A DNA stretch of 11,567 nucleotides. Origin: Candidatus Gastranaerophilales bacterium. Its GTDB lineage: Bacteria > Cyanobacteriota > Vampirovibrionia > Gastranaerophilales > Gastranaerophilaceae. The notes under the pieces were generated by a model. That model was not told the DNA's origin. It was given only the letters and a program-made list of their open reading frames with translations, and made no database searches. This document shows, in pieces, positions 1 through 8,059 of this stretch; positions within the stretch are counted from its first letter, which is position 1, and each line of letters starts with the position of its first letter. Made by a program: the position numbers and the translations under genes. The stretch is taken from NCBI GenBank assembly GCA_947630355.1, contig CANRHJ010000051.1:1-11567 (forward strand). The letters run 5' to 3'.

Positions 1-2
1 TC

Positions 3-1625
3 AGCGCCGTATACAATCTTGCCTCATTATACAAAACTCTCGGCGAAAATGCTCTTGCGCTTGAAACTGCTCTTAAGGCTTCTAAAATTAAAAATAATGA
101 TGAAGATGTTCATTCTCTGCTTGCAGGATTGTATGAAGAGAACAATGATTACGAAAATTCATTAAAAGAACTTTTAATTGCGAGTGAAATTAATACCAAA
201 GAAGTTTTGTATTTATATAATACGGGTGTAATTTACAATAAACTCAATGACAAACAGAATGCAATAAAATATTATAAAAAGGTATTGGAAATTAATCCCA
301 ATCATATTCAGGCATTAATCAATTTATCATATCAGGTAAGGGATTATGATAATAAAGAGAGTTTTGAATATATAAAGAAGGCGTATAAAATAAACAGATA
401 TGCAATAAACGTAAATTTAGCATTGGCGCAATACTATAAGAGTATAAACAAGAACATTAAAAGTTTAAACATCTTAAAAAAGATATACGAAAAAGCACCC
501 GGCAACACTGATGTATTACAGTTAATGGCCATGAATTATATGGATTTATGCAAATATAAAAAAGCCTTTGAATATTATGATGCCGCATTAAAAATTAAGC
601 CCGAAGATTTAAGCTTGTTAAAAGGTAAAGCAATAACATATAAATATCTTGGAGATATAAAATCCGCAAAAAAAATATTGGAATATATTGTTTCTCAAAA
701 AAACACTAATAATCTAACTTTAGTTTCGCTGGGAATGATATATTTATCCGAGAAAAATTTTGAAAAAGGAATGGAATTATATATAAAAAGGTCTAATGAA
801 AGTAAGTTTTCTTCCATTTTCAAAGAAAAGGTATGGACAAAGGATACCAAAATAGAGGGGAAATCAATATTATTGTATTCCGATTGCGGTTTAGGTGATA
901 CCATAATGTTTTTAAGATATATTCCCGAACTTAAGAAAAAGGCAAAAGAAATTACCTTACAAACAGATAAAGAGATTACGGATATAATAAAATCAAATTT
1001 TAAAGATATAAAAGTAATATCTAAATCACAAGACAGAGAAAACTATGACATTGTTATGTCAATAATGAATTTAGCTTATGTATTAAAAACGGATTTTAAT
1101 CATATTCCATATTCATCCGGCTATTTAACCGCAGATAAAGAGTTAATTGACAAATACAAATCCCTGAAGGAATTTAAGACAAATAAATTAAGAGTCGGAA
1201 TATTTTATCAGGGGAATAAAAATGTATTTAAAAATCGTTCTCTGCCCTACAGATACGTTAAAAAACTGGCGGAAAACGATAAAATTCAATTTTATTCGTT
1301 TCAAATAAATGACTATGAAAAAGAAGACAACAGTGTTATAAATTTAAGAGATATAATAAGCAGTTATCAGGACACTGCAGCACTTTTAAAATGTATAGAC
1401 ATACTGGTAACGGTCGATTCTTCAATAGCACACATGGCAGGTGCGTTAGGTATAAAGACATTTTTACTGCTCCCTTATACAGCTGAATGGCGTTGGTTTA
1501 ATGATAATGAAAATACGGATTGGTATGATAGTGTTAAAATATTCAGGCAGGACATTGATTTAAAATGGAACAGTGTAATAAAAAAAGTTGATGAAGAATT
1601 AACAAATTATGCGGATAAAAGATAG
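3..1625 (+). CDS. TPR protein with C-terminal GT9-like glycosyltransferase domain (5'-partial)
   Basis: The frame is open from the left edge, so the start lies outside the window. The TTG at 129 is an internal Leu codon and TPR-like sequence continues upstream of it. About 540 residues are visible. Roughly the first 260 form about eight degenerate tetratricopeptide repeats, with units ending in patterns such as KVLEINPN and ALKIKPE. From about residue 275 a two-part domain resembles heptosyltransferase-like GT9 and TPR-linked glycosyltransferases. It has GLGDTIMFLRYIP near 295-307 (N-lobe glycine loop), VGIFYQGN near 398-405, DSSIAHMAGALG near 472-483 (nucleotide-sugar site region), and a family-typical WRW...WY...FRQ tail. 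I infer a cytoplasmic glycosyltransferase whose repeats bind the acceptor; sugar and acceptor are unknown. Its 3' end overlaps the next gene by 17 bp, implying co-transcription. Confidence 0.82.
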   Translation, partial: SAVYNLASLYKTLGENALALETALKASKIKNNDEDVHSLLAGLYEENNDYENSLKELLIASEINTKEVLYLYNTGVIYNKLNDKQNAIKYYKKVLEINPNHIQALINLSYQVRDYDNKESFEYIKKAYKINRYAINVNLALAQYYKSINKNIKSLNILKKIYEKAPGNTDVLQLMAMNYMDLCKYKKAFEYYDAALKIKPEDLSLLKGKAITYKYLGDIKSAKKILEYIVSQKNTNNLTLVSLGMIYLSEKNFEKGMELYIKRSNESKFSSIFKEKVWTKDTKIEGKSILLYSDCGLGDTIMFLRYIPELKKKAKEITLQTDKEITDIIKSNFKDIKVISKSQDRENYDIVMSIMNLAYVLKTDFNHIPYSSGYLTADKELIDKYKSLKEFKTNKLRVGIFYQGNKNVFKNRSLPYRYVKKLAENDKIQFYSFQINDYEKEDNSVINLRDIISSYQDTAALLKCIDILVTVDSSIAHMAGALGIKTFLLLPYTAEWRWFNDNENTDWYDSVKIFRQDIDLKWNSVIKKVDEELTNYADKR

Positions 1626-2985
1626 ATATAATGTCAAAATAGAAAAAATGGTGAACGGAGGCAGAAGTCTTGCAAGGGTTGAAGGTATACCTGTTTTTGC
1701 AGCGGGCGGTTGCCCCCTTGATATTGTTGAAATAGAAATAACCAAAGTAAATAAAAATTTTGCCGAAGCCAAGATTACAAATATAATAGAGCCGTCAATA
1801 TACAGAGAAAAAAGTATATGTCCCTATTCAAAGGAATGCGGAAGCTGCGATTGGCTATATATGAATTATTCGGAACAGTTAAATCAAAAAGAAAACATAG
1901 TGCGTGAAACACTAAAAAACATAACAGGCTGTGAATATCAAACGGAAAAAATAATATCTTCGCCGAAAATAAAAGAATACAGGTGTAAAATACAATTGCC
2001 TGTTTCACAAACAAAAGTTTCAAAAAGGCTGTTGAGCGGGTATTATAAGAAAAATTCTCACGAGTTAATAAATATAAAATACTGTCCGATGCAGAAGGAT
2101 TATATTAACGAACTGGCGGAGTTTATAAAAGAAGAAGCGCAGCTTCTTAAAATTGATGCATATGACGAAAATAAGCGCTCAGGTACTTTAAGACATATTT
2201 TGATAAGACATTCATCCGATTATAACGAAATTTTAATAGTACTTGTTGTCAATAATACAAAATCCGATAAAATTCTTTATAAGCTTGCAAAATCAATAAA
2301 AGAAAAATATCCGAAAGTAAGAGGAGTATGTATCAATTATAACAGCGGAAATACAAATGTAATTCTCGGAGAAAAAACAAAATGCATAACAGGTGAAAAC
2401 TTTTATACCGAAAGATTGTGCGGCAAAACCTATAAAATAAGCGCAGGAAGTTTTTTCCAAATAAATCCTTATTGTGCCGAACTGTTATTTAATAAAATCG
2501 AAGAAATAATAACATCCCGAATAGAAAAGCCCGTAATCCTTGATGCATATTCAGGAGTATCTGCAATCGGAATTCGTTTAGCCGAAATTAGCGAAAAAGT
2601 TATAAGTGTTGAGGAAGTAAAAGAAGCGGCAGAGTGCGCCAAAGAAAACGCAATTATTAATTCTGTAAATAACATTGAAATTATTAACTCAGATGCATCC
2701 GATGCATTTGAAAAACTTCTGAAAAACGATGTATCAATTGATGTTTCAGTTACCGATCCGCCGAGAAAAGGCTGCAGCCCTGCTTCTGTAAAATATCTTT
2801 CTCTTTTGACAAAAAAATATATTATATATGTAAGCTGTAATATTTCCACACTTGCCAGAGATATAAATTTATTTAAGGAATATAACTTTATTCCCGTATT
2901 AATCCAACCGGTTGACATGTTTCCGAATACATACCATATAGAAACGATTGCGCTGTTAGAAAAACAAAATAAAAAAGAAGCATAA
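1609..2985 (+). CDS. rlmD: RumA/RlmD-family 23S rRNA (uracil-5-)-methyltransferase, Fe-S type
   Basis: A SAM-dependent enzyme of 458 residues, the usual size for RumA/RlmD/TrmA-type RNA m5U methyltransferases. Residues 1-60 look like the N-terminal TRAM-like OB fold (VNGGRSLARVEGIPVF). Four cysteines expected to hold a [4Fe-4S] cluster are present: C71, C77 and C80 in CPYSKECGSC, and C159. FFQINP lies at 282-287, the SAM loop LDAYSGVSAIG at 311-321, and VTDPPRKG at 381-388. The catalytic nucleophile is C410 in YVSCNISTLARD, and the likely general base is E445 in HIET. The ATG at 1609 keeps the TRAM strand intact. No Shine-Dalgarno is visible, so translation is probably coupled to the preceding gene. 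The target uridine (U1939, U747 or both) cannot be decided from sequence, and paralogues in this family are easily confused. Confidence 0.88.
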   Translation: MRIKDRYNVKIEKMVNGGRSLARVEGIPVFAAGGCPLDIVEIEITKVNKNFAEAKITNIIEPSIYREKSICPYSKECGSCDWLYMNYSEQLNQKENIVRETLKNITGCEYQTEKIISSPKIKEYRCKIQLPVSQTKVSKRLLSGYYKKNSHELINIKYCPMQKDYINELAEFIKEEAQLLKIDAYDENKRSGTLRHILIRHSSDYNEILIVLVVNNTKSDKILYKLAKSIKEKYPKVRGVCINYNSGNTNVILGEKTKCITGENFYTERLCGKTYKISAGSFFQINPYCAELLFNKIEEIITSRIEKPVILDAYSGVSAIGIRLAEISEKVISVEEVKEAAECAKENAIINSVNNIEIINSDASDAFEKLLKNDVSIDVSVTDPPRKGCSPASVKYLSLLTKKYIIYVSCNISTLARDINLFKEYNFIPVLIQPVDMFPNTYHIETIALLEKQNKKEA

Positions 2986-2995
2986 AGCTTCTTTT
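2973..2995. terminator. Perfect 9-bp hairpin, probable bidirectional terminator
   Basis: AAAAGAAGC and GCTTCTTTT form a perfect 9-bp stem around the 5-nt loop ATAAA. The stem starts in the last codons of the rRNA methyltransferase gene and its stop codon sits in the loop. A T-rich run (TTTTCTATTTT) follows on the plus strand. On the minus strand the flank reads as T-rich as well, so the hairpin could end transcription of both this gene and the convergent ribbon-helix-helix gene. Confidence 0.6.
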
Positions 2996-3034
2996 CTATT
3001 TTCCCCCAATTTCCAATAAGTCTGTAGTCTGCCG

Positions 3035-3223
3035 TTAATCAAGCAAAGTTTCAAGTATACTTGCATTTTTTATGGCAAGTGCATTTTCTTTAACTCTCTG
3101 CTTGTGTATATATGTTCTTAACGCTTCGCGAATTAACTCACTTCTTGTTCTATTTTCGCCTTCGGCAACTTCATCAATTCTTGATAAAAATTCTTCAGGC
3201 ATTGAAATTAAAACTCTAGCCAT
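3035..3223 (-). CDS. Ribbon-helix-helix (CopG/MetJ-type) DNA-binding protein
   Basis: A 62-residue protein. The N-terminal strand MARVLISMP is followed by a first helix (EEFLSRIDEVAEGEN) and a second (RTRSELIREALRTYI), the canonical RHH fold in which two chains pair their strands to insert into the DNA major groove. The RSELIREAL turn is highly typical. About 18 residues follow the fold and could bind a partner. The start is supported by an AGAGG Shine-Dalgarno five bases upstream. Antitoxins such as ParD or MazE-like proteins share this fold, but no toxin-sized reading frame lies on either side, so I call it an orphan regulator, probably autoregulating. The helicase gene lies 123 bp upstream on the same strand; read-through from it is possible. 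Confidence 0.85.
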   Translation of the reverse strand: MARVLISMPEEFLSRIDEVAEGENRTRSELIREALRTYIHKQRVKENALAIKNASILETLLD

Positions 3224-3228
3224 TGTTT

Positions 3229-3233
3229 CCTCT
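3229..3233 (-). promoter_or_regulatory. Shine-Dalgarno of the ribbon-helix-helix gene
   Basis: On the minus strand AGAGG lies five bases before the ATG at 3223. It fixes the start of a very small gene and contrasts with the helicase gene on the same strand, which has no such site. Confidence 0.65.
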
Positions 3234-3346
3234 TTCTTTATACAATTTTTTGCCTTACTTATATAAAAACAAAATTTAAATATTTATTGCATAAAATGTA
3301 TATATAATTTATAAATTTGTTAATAAAACTTAATATTATATTAAAA

Positions 3347-5797
3347 TCAGAATTTTTTTAATTGAGAGAAAGAAGCATCGAGAGCCTTTTGTCCCATTTT
3401 CCCGAAATCAACAATAAACATAGAAGACGATGCAACATTTTCAACGGACAAAATTTTACCAATACCGAATTTAGAGTGAAAAACCCTGTCACCTATTTTA
3501 AAGTTATTTGATGTATTATCTGAATTATAATTTAATATTTTTTCTGCTTCGGATTTTTTCTTTTCCAAAATTCGTTTTTTTATTGAATTAGATTCAAGAA
3601 GATTTTTTATATCATTATCGATGTCATTTTTCTGTATTGAATTAGCGGAGTGCTTTTTTACAACAAAAGAAGTATTATGTAACGATTTTTTTGGGGGAGC
3701 GATGAAGTTTTTACCGAAAGAAGTGACCGCCTTAATGCTTCCGTCCGGATTTTCTTGCAGTGATGATGTTTTAATGTTGCTTACAGCCTTATTAAAAGTA
3801 TAAGAAGAATATGATTTAGAGGAATAATCAGATTCATTATAATCAAGAAGGTTTTTAGGAATTTCGGCAATAAAGCGGCTCGGATTAAAATATTTATCTT
3901 GTCCCCAGACTTTTCTTCTGTTTGCGTAGCTCAAGTATAGGTTTTTCTTTGCTCTTGTAATGCCTACATACATTAACCTTCGTTCTTCTTCCATTTCCGA
4001 CGGTGATTCTAAGGCTCTGCTATGCGGAAATATACCTTCTTCAAGTCCTGCCAAAAATACGGTATTAAATTCCAACCCTTTTGCACTGTGAAGTGTCATT
4101 AAAGTCAAAGATTGAGCGTCATCAACATAAGTATCTGCATCGCTAACCAAAGATACTTGTGACAGAAATTCACCCAAAATATCATTATCAACGGGTACAA
4201 ATTCTTTTGCAACGCTCACGAATTCCTGTAGGTTATCTATTCTTGATTCGGCAGTTATTTCATCATCATTTTCTTTTATGTCTTGAATGTATCCCGATTT
4301 ATCGAGTACATAACTTATAAACTCCGGAAGTTCCATTTTACCGAAAGCTGACTGAAAATCAGTGATTAAATTATAGAAATCAGTCAATTTGGTTTTTACT
4401 GCAGGAGTAAATTCGTCATAATCATTTACGCAGCTAAGAATATCTATAAACTTAATATTATTATCGTTTGCAATTTGCATAAGTTTATCAATAGTTGCAG
4501 GTCCGATAGAGCGTTTGGGAACATTGACTATTCTTCTTAAACTTTGTGAATCACTCGGATTATATATTAATTTAAGATATGAAATTAAGTCTTTAATTTC
4601 TTTTCTGTCATAAAATTTGAGGCCGCCAATAACTTTATAGGGAATGTTATTAGCCATACAAGCTTCTTCAATCGCGCGTGATTGAGAGTTAGTTCTGTAT
4701 AATACCGCCATATCAGACAGATTATATGAAAAAGAAAGTTCTTTTACTTGTTTGACGATGTTAAGAGCTTCATCCGATTCATCATTGGCGCGATATAGGT
4801 TTATGCGGCTCCCTTTGCCTAAATTTGAGTATAAATTTTTGCTGATACGTTGTTTATTATTTTCAATGACTGCATTTGCGGCATCTAAAATTGTTTCGTT
4901 TGATCTGTAATTTTGTTCCAATTTAATAAGATGAGTTTTTCTAAATTCAGACTGTAGATTAAGAATAATTCTAAAATCAGCGCCTCTCCAACTGTATATT
5001 GATTGATCAACATCACCTACAACGCATAAACTTTTTTCGGTCGGAATGTCATCTTCGGGTAAATTATTTGTATATATTGATTTAACGAGTTTATATTGAC
5101 AAATATTAGTATCCTGAAACTCATCTACAAGAATATGGTTAAATCTGTTAAAGTATTTTTGTCTTATATCAGACGATTTTTCAAGTAATTTAACAGTTAA
5201 AACAAGCATATCATCAAAATCAAGAGCGTTATTGGATTGCAAAAGCTTTTGATATTCCATAAAAATCTGAGCGTATTTTTCGGTTCTGTAATCGCGTGCT
5301 TTTGTTGCGTATGTATATGAATCATACATCTTATTTTTTGCATTAGATATTATGGTTTTAAGAAGTTTAGGCTGATAAATTTTTTCATCGAGAGAACAAT
5401 TTTTTATTGCCGTTTTGATAAGTGCATTTGTATCGGAATCATCATATATTACAAATTTATTATCATAGGATTTACCGTTTACGTCGGTATATTCCGTAAT
5501 ATCTGTCCTCAAAATTCTTCCCGAGATAGAGTGGAAAGTACCTATCCACATCTTTTTTACGCAATCTTCACCGAGAATTAAAGAAAGTCTTTGAATCATT
5601 TCTTTAGCGGCTTTATTTGTGAAAGTGACCGCAAGAATAGAGTATGGCGAAACGCCTGAAAATACAAGATTGGCAATACGTGTTGTAAGAACTTTTGTTT
5701 TGCCGCAACCTGCACCCGCAAGAACAAGTATCGTACCTCTGTCTTGAAGTACGGCTTCTTGCTGCTCCCTGTTTAATCCCTCTAAAATATTTGACAT
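3347..5797 (-). CDS. pcrA: PcrA/UvrD-type superfamily 1A 3'-5' DNA helicase
   Basis: An ATP-driven 3'-5' DNA translocase acting in repair, replication-fork clearance and transcription-coupled repair. All SF1A motifs are present: Q motif GLNREQQEAV (7-16), Walker A AGAGCGKT (27-34), Ia VTFTNKAAKEM (57-67), Walker B VDEFQDT (224-230), III GDVDQSIYSWRGA (261-273), IV QNYRSN (295-300), V TLHSAKGLEF (568-577) and VI ERRLMYVGITRAKK (605-618). A Ser/Asn/Lys-rich linker (about 650-765) leads to a C-terminal Tudor-like domain (GDRVFHSKFGIGKI, 769-782), the module that contacts RNA polymerase in PcrA. At 816 residues it is longer than the usual 720-740, mostly because of the linker. Walker A has Cys where Ser is usual (residue 31). 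No Shine-Dalgarno precedes the ATG; AT-rich -10-like sequence lies immediately upstream. Confidence 0.95.
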   Translation of the reverse strand: MSNILEGLNREQQEAVLQDRGTILVLAGAGCGKTKVLTTRIANLVFSGVSPYSILAVTFTNKAAKEMIQRLSLILGEDCVKKMWIGTFHSISGRILRTDITEYTDVNGKSYDNKFVIYDDSDTNALIKTAIKNCSLDEKIYQPKLLKTIISNAKNKMYDSYTYATKARDYRTEKYAQIFMEYQKLLQSNNALDFDDMLVLTVKLLEKSSDIRQKYFNRFNHILVDEFQDTNICQYKLVKSIYTNNLPEDDIPTEKSLCVVGDVDQSIYSWRGADFRIILNLQSEFRKTHLIKLEQNYRSNETILDAANAVIENNKQRISKNLYSNLGKGSRINLYRANDESDEALNIVKQVKELSFSYNLSDMAVLYRTNSQSRAIEEACMANNIPYKVIGGLKFYDRKEIKDLISYLKLIYNPSDSQSLRRIVNVPKRSIGPATIDKLMQIANDNNIKFIDILSCVNDYDEFTPAVKTKLTDFYNLITDFQSAFGKMELPEFISYVLDKSGYIQDIKENDDEITAESRIDNLQEFVSVAKEFVPVDNDILGEFLSQVSLVSDADTYVDDAQSLTLMTLHSAKGLEFNTVFLAGLEEGIFPHSRALESPSEMEEERRLMYVGITRAKKNLYLSYANRRKVWGQDKYFNPSRFIAEIPKNLLDYNESDYSSKSYSSYTFNKAVSNIKTSSLQENPDGSIKAVTSFGKNFIAPPKKSLHNTSFVVKKHSANSIQKNDIDNDIKNLLESNSIKKRILEKKKSEAEKILNYNSDNTSNNFKIGDRVFHSKFGIGKILSVENVASSSMFIVDFGKMGQKALDASFSQLKKF

Positions 5798-5907
5798 ACT
5801 ATTATATTATATTACAAATATATTATTGAGATACAAACTAAATACTTTTATTTTTTAAAATTTGTGATATTATTAATATTATAAAATTAAGTAAACAGGG
5901 AAATTTT

Positions 5908-6468
5908 ATGTCAGAAGAAAATAAAAATGAACAACAAATAATGGTTCCGTTAGATGATTTAGACCGTGTTGAAGGTAATGATCCTCACAGTATGGATGCA
6001 TTAGCTATGGAACTGGCAACAATACAACAATCTGCTAAAAAAGTAGCAATAATTGGCAGCAGAAATCTTCCCATTACACACCAGCAAATTATAGAAATAT
6101 TATCATATGCACTTGTAATTCAAGGTAATACCGTTATTACAAGCGGAGGCTCTTCAGGTACAAATGCTGCAACAATAAGAGGTGCCATGAAGGCAAATCC
6201 CGATAAATTAAGGGTAATTTTGCCCCAAACAATAGGACAGCAGCCTTCAGATGTTCAGGATCAGTTAATCGGAGTTCCAAATATTATTGAACACCCCGAC
6301 CGATCCATGATGACACTTGCAGATGCAAGCCGTATTTGTAACCGAGAAATTATTGATGATTGCCAGCAATTAATATGTTTCTTATCTCATACTTCAAATA
6401 CTCTTCATAAAGCAATTCAACATGCTGAAGATTCGCATAAAGTTGTTACGGCTTTCTATTTGGACTAA
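5908..6468 (+). CDS. DprA-like SLOG-fold protein, cyanobacterial type
   Basis: A 186-residue protein with a single Rossmann-like SLOG domain. The core starts with VAIIGSRNLP (46-55), matching the GSR nucleotide-phosphate loop of DprA. It continues with a second glycine-rich loop ITSGGSSGTNAATIRGA (77-93), which aligns with the DprA SG..(R)GID region. Residues 1-40 are polar, and the domain closes with a VVTAFYLD strand. It lacks the winged-helix and SAM-like domains of full DprA, and it lacks the PGGxGTxxE motif of LOG phosphoribohydrolases, so it is neither. From memory, short cyanobacterial proteins labelled DNA recombination-mediator protein A have the same ITHQQ and CQQLICF signatures; I treat this as one of them. 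Its biochemical function is not established. An AGGGA Shine-Dalgarno lies six bases before the ATG. It is divergent from the helicase gene and one base upstream of a membrane protein gene. Confidence 0.8.
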   Translation: MSEENKNEQQIMVPLDDLDRVEGNDPHSMDALAMELATIQQSAKKVAIIGSRNLPITHQQIIEILSYALVIQGNTVITSGGSSGTNAATIRGAMKANPDKLRVILPQTIGQQPSDVQDQLIGVPNIIEHPDRSMMTLADASRICNREIIDDCQQLICFLSHTSNTLHKAIQHAEDSHKVVTAFYLD

Positions 6469-6469
6469 T

Positions 6470-8059
6470 ATGTTAATTAATTTCATAAAAAATAAACTTA
6501 TATATTTATTTTTTTTCATTCTTTTTATATTTATTATTTTATGCCGATTATATGTCTCAAAGTATTTTGTAATTGAATATGATGATTCTTACCATATATT
6601 TTATGATAAAGAAATAAGTTTTATAAATAATTTCTTTACACCTGTATATCATGGCAGATACATAAGTAATTTTTTGACAAAATTAATAGGATATATCATT
6701 CCGAATATGCTTAATATACATCCGATATTATGGATACAAACGGGAGGTGCAGTAATTTGCGGTATATTTTATTTCATTTTCGTATGTATGATTGTTGATA
6801 TTGCATTTTTAAACAGAAAAAGAAATGTTCTATTTGTATTTGCAGCAGCTGTTATATATATCATTATCCAAAATATTTTGATTCAAAATTATCGGGATTA
6901 TTTATACACCTCTTTTTACGGCTTTACATTTCCTTTTATTTTCCTTTTTGCGTTTTGGAAGACCTTAATTTTAAATAACATTAAAAAACAAAAACCTTCT
7001 TTTTTAAATTATGTTTTGGCATTTTTACTTGGTATGTCTACTGAGTTCACGGCAATTGTCTCAACAATTGCTCTGATATTTTTTAATTTAGTTAATTTAT
7101 TTCAATTTTATTTATTTAAATTTAAAATATTAAAACCCGAAAATCAGGATATATCTGAATTAAAAACAACAGAGGAATTAAATAAACACAATATAATTTT
7201 ATTAATTACAATGATTTTTAGTAATATTTTATATTTTAAAAATCTTGGATTTATACAAATGGCTCAAACAAAAGGAACTTTGTTTAATTTTCATCAAACA
7301 GTAGTAAATGGGCTAGCTTCGCTTGGTGAATATATTGAGTCTTTAACAAATTTATTTAAAACAGACTATGTTTTTTTTGTACTTCCTATATTATTATTAG
7401 TATTAATTTTTATATTTAATAAAAAAATAAAAAATAAAGCAATAATTTTAACGTCGGTATTATCCTTATTCTTTGCGCAGTGTATATTTTGTTTATTCCT
7501 TTTATTCGCGGGAGTTAATTCTCTGGGTTCTAATTATGTTAACCATTTTGATATTGTTTTACAAATGAATATATTATTGCTATATATTTTTTACATTTTA
7601 ATTTCATCAGTTAAAAATAATTACTTATTTTATTTGTTATTATTTTTACCTGTAGTAGTAATAATATTACTAAATTTTACTCAAGTAAAAAAGCAAACTA
7701 AATTTTTAATCAAATATGGTTTAGCAAACTACTCAATAGGGTTTGTGTATTTTGACAAAAACTTATATAAAGACAGATACATAAATGAAAGATTATTATC
7801 ATATTGGGCTTTTAAAGACGAGAAACCGGTATTATCAGAGTCTTCAAAAACTTTTACAATCCAAATACGTACATATATAAGAGATATTTATAATAAGGAT
7901 TATTCACATGATTATGATGAAATAGTATATACGCCGACTACGGATGAAGCCTATAATATTTATATTAAAGACGGCGGAAGAGAAATAACGCCTGAAGAGC
8001 TTAAACATCCTAATTTTCAAAAGTTAATGGATAAAAATTTTGTTTTATACGGAAAATAA
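6470..8059 (+). CDS. Polytopic inner-membrane protein, possible GT-C-type glycosyltransferase
   Basis: A 529-residue protein from the ATG at 6470, one base after the previous stop. An in-frame ATG at 6422 would add 16 residues but lies inside the upstream gene and would displace the natural N-terminal hydrophobic start. About ten membrane segments are visible, near 9-28, 92-112, 118-138, 148-168, 182-215, 241-257, 300-317, 324-348, 363-380 and 384-402, followed by a soluble tail of about 125 residues. Between the first two segments is an acidic EYDDSYHIF followed by HGRYISNFLT. An acidic pair in the first extracytoplasmic loop plus a following GR is reminiscent of lipid-linked-sugar GT-C enzymes, but this is only suggestive. 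I do not recognise the family. No Shine-Dalgarno is seen; translation is probably coupled to the SLOG gene. Very A/T-rich, partly because it is rich in Phe, Ile and Leu. Confidence 0.72.
   Translation: MLINFIKNKLIYLFFFILFIFIILCRLYVSKYFVIEYDDSYHIFYDKEISFINNFFTPVYHGRYISNFLTKLIGYIIPNMLNIHPILWIQTGGAVICGIFYFIFVCMIVDIAFLNRKRNVLFVFAAAVIYIIIQNILIQNYRDYLYTSFYGFTFPFIFLFAFWKTLILNNIKKQKPSFLNYVLAFLLGMSTEFTAIVSTIALIFFNLVNLFQFYLFKFKILKPENQDISELKTTEELNKHNIILLITMIFSNILYFKNLGFIQMAQTKGTLFNFHQTVVNGLASLGEYIESLTNLFKTDYVFFVLPILLLVLIFIFNKKIKNKAIILTSVLSLFFAQCIFCLFLLFAGVNSLGSNYVNHFDIVLQMNILLLYIFYILISSVKNNYLFYLLLFLPVVVIILLNFTQVKKQTKFLIKYGLANYSIGFVYFDKNLYKDRYINERLLSYWAFKDEKPVLSESSKTFTIQIRTYIRDIYNKDYSHDYDEIVYTPTTDEAYNIYIKDGGREITPEELKHPNFQKLMDKNFVLYGK

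Noticed and set aside
129..131. TTG as the start codon of the TPR-glycosyltransferase gene
   Set aside because: The same frame is open to the left edge and encodes further TPR-like residues upstream, so the TTG is an internal Leu codon.
2469..2918. 149-codon minus-strand frame inside the rRNA methyltransferase gene
   Set aside because: It lies antisense to conserved catalytic motifs of a clear gene, with no recognisable domain of its own.
3035..3223. Toxin-antitoxin module
   Set aside because: Only the antitoxin-like RHH protein is present; the gaps on either side are too small for a toxin and hold no reading frame.
3330..3344. TTAATAT/ATATTAA palindrome just after the helicase gene as a terminator
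   Set aside because: The stem is all A-T with a one-base centre, so it would not form a stable hairpin; expected by chance in such AT-rich sequence.
5908..6468. LOG-type cytokinin phosphoribohydrolase or full DprA
   Set aside because: The PGGxGTxxE motif of LOG enzymes is missing, and the protein is too short and lacks the extra domains of DprA; only the shared fold is supported.
6422..6469. ATG at 6422 as the start of the membrane protein
   Set aside because: It lies inside the SLOG gene, has no ribosome-binding site and adds 16 residues before a natural hydrophobic start; the in-frame ATG at 6470 directly follows the upstream stop.
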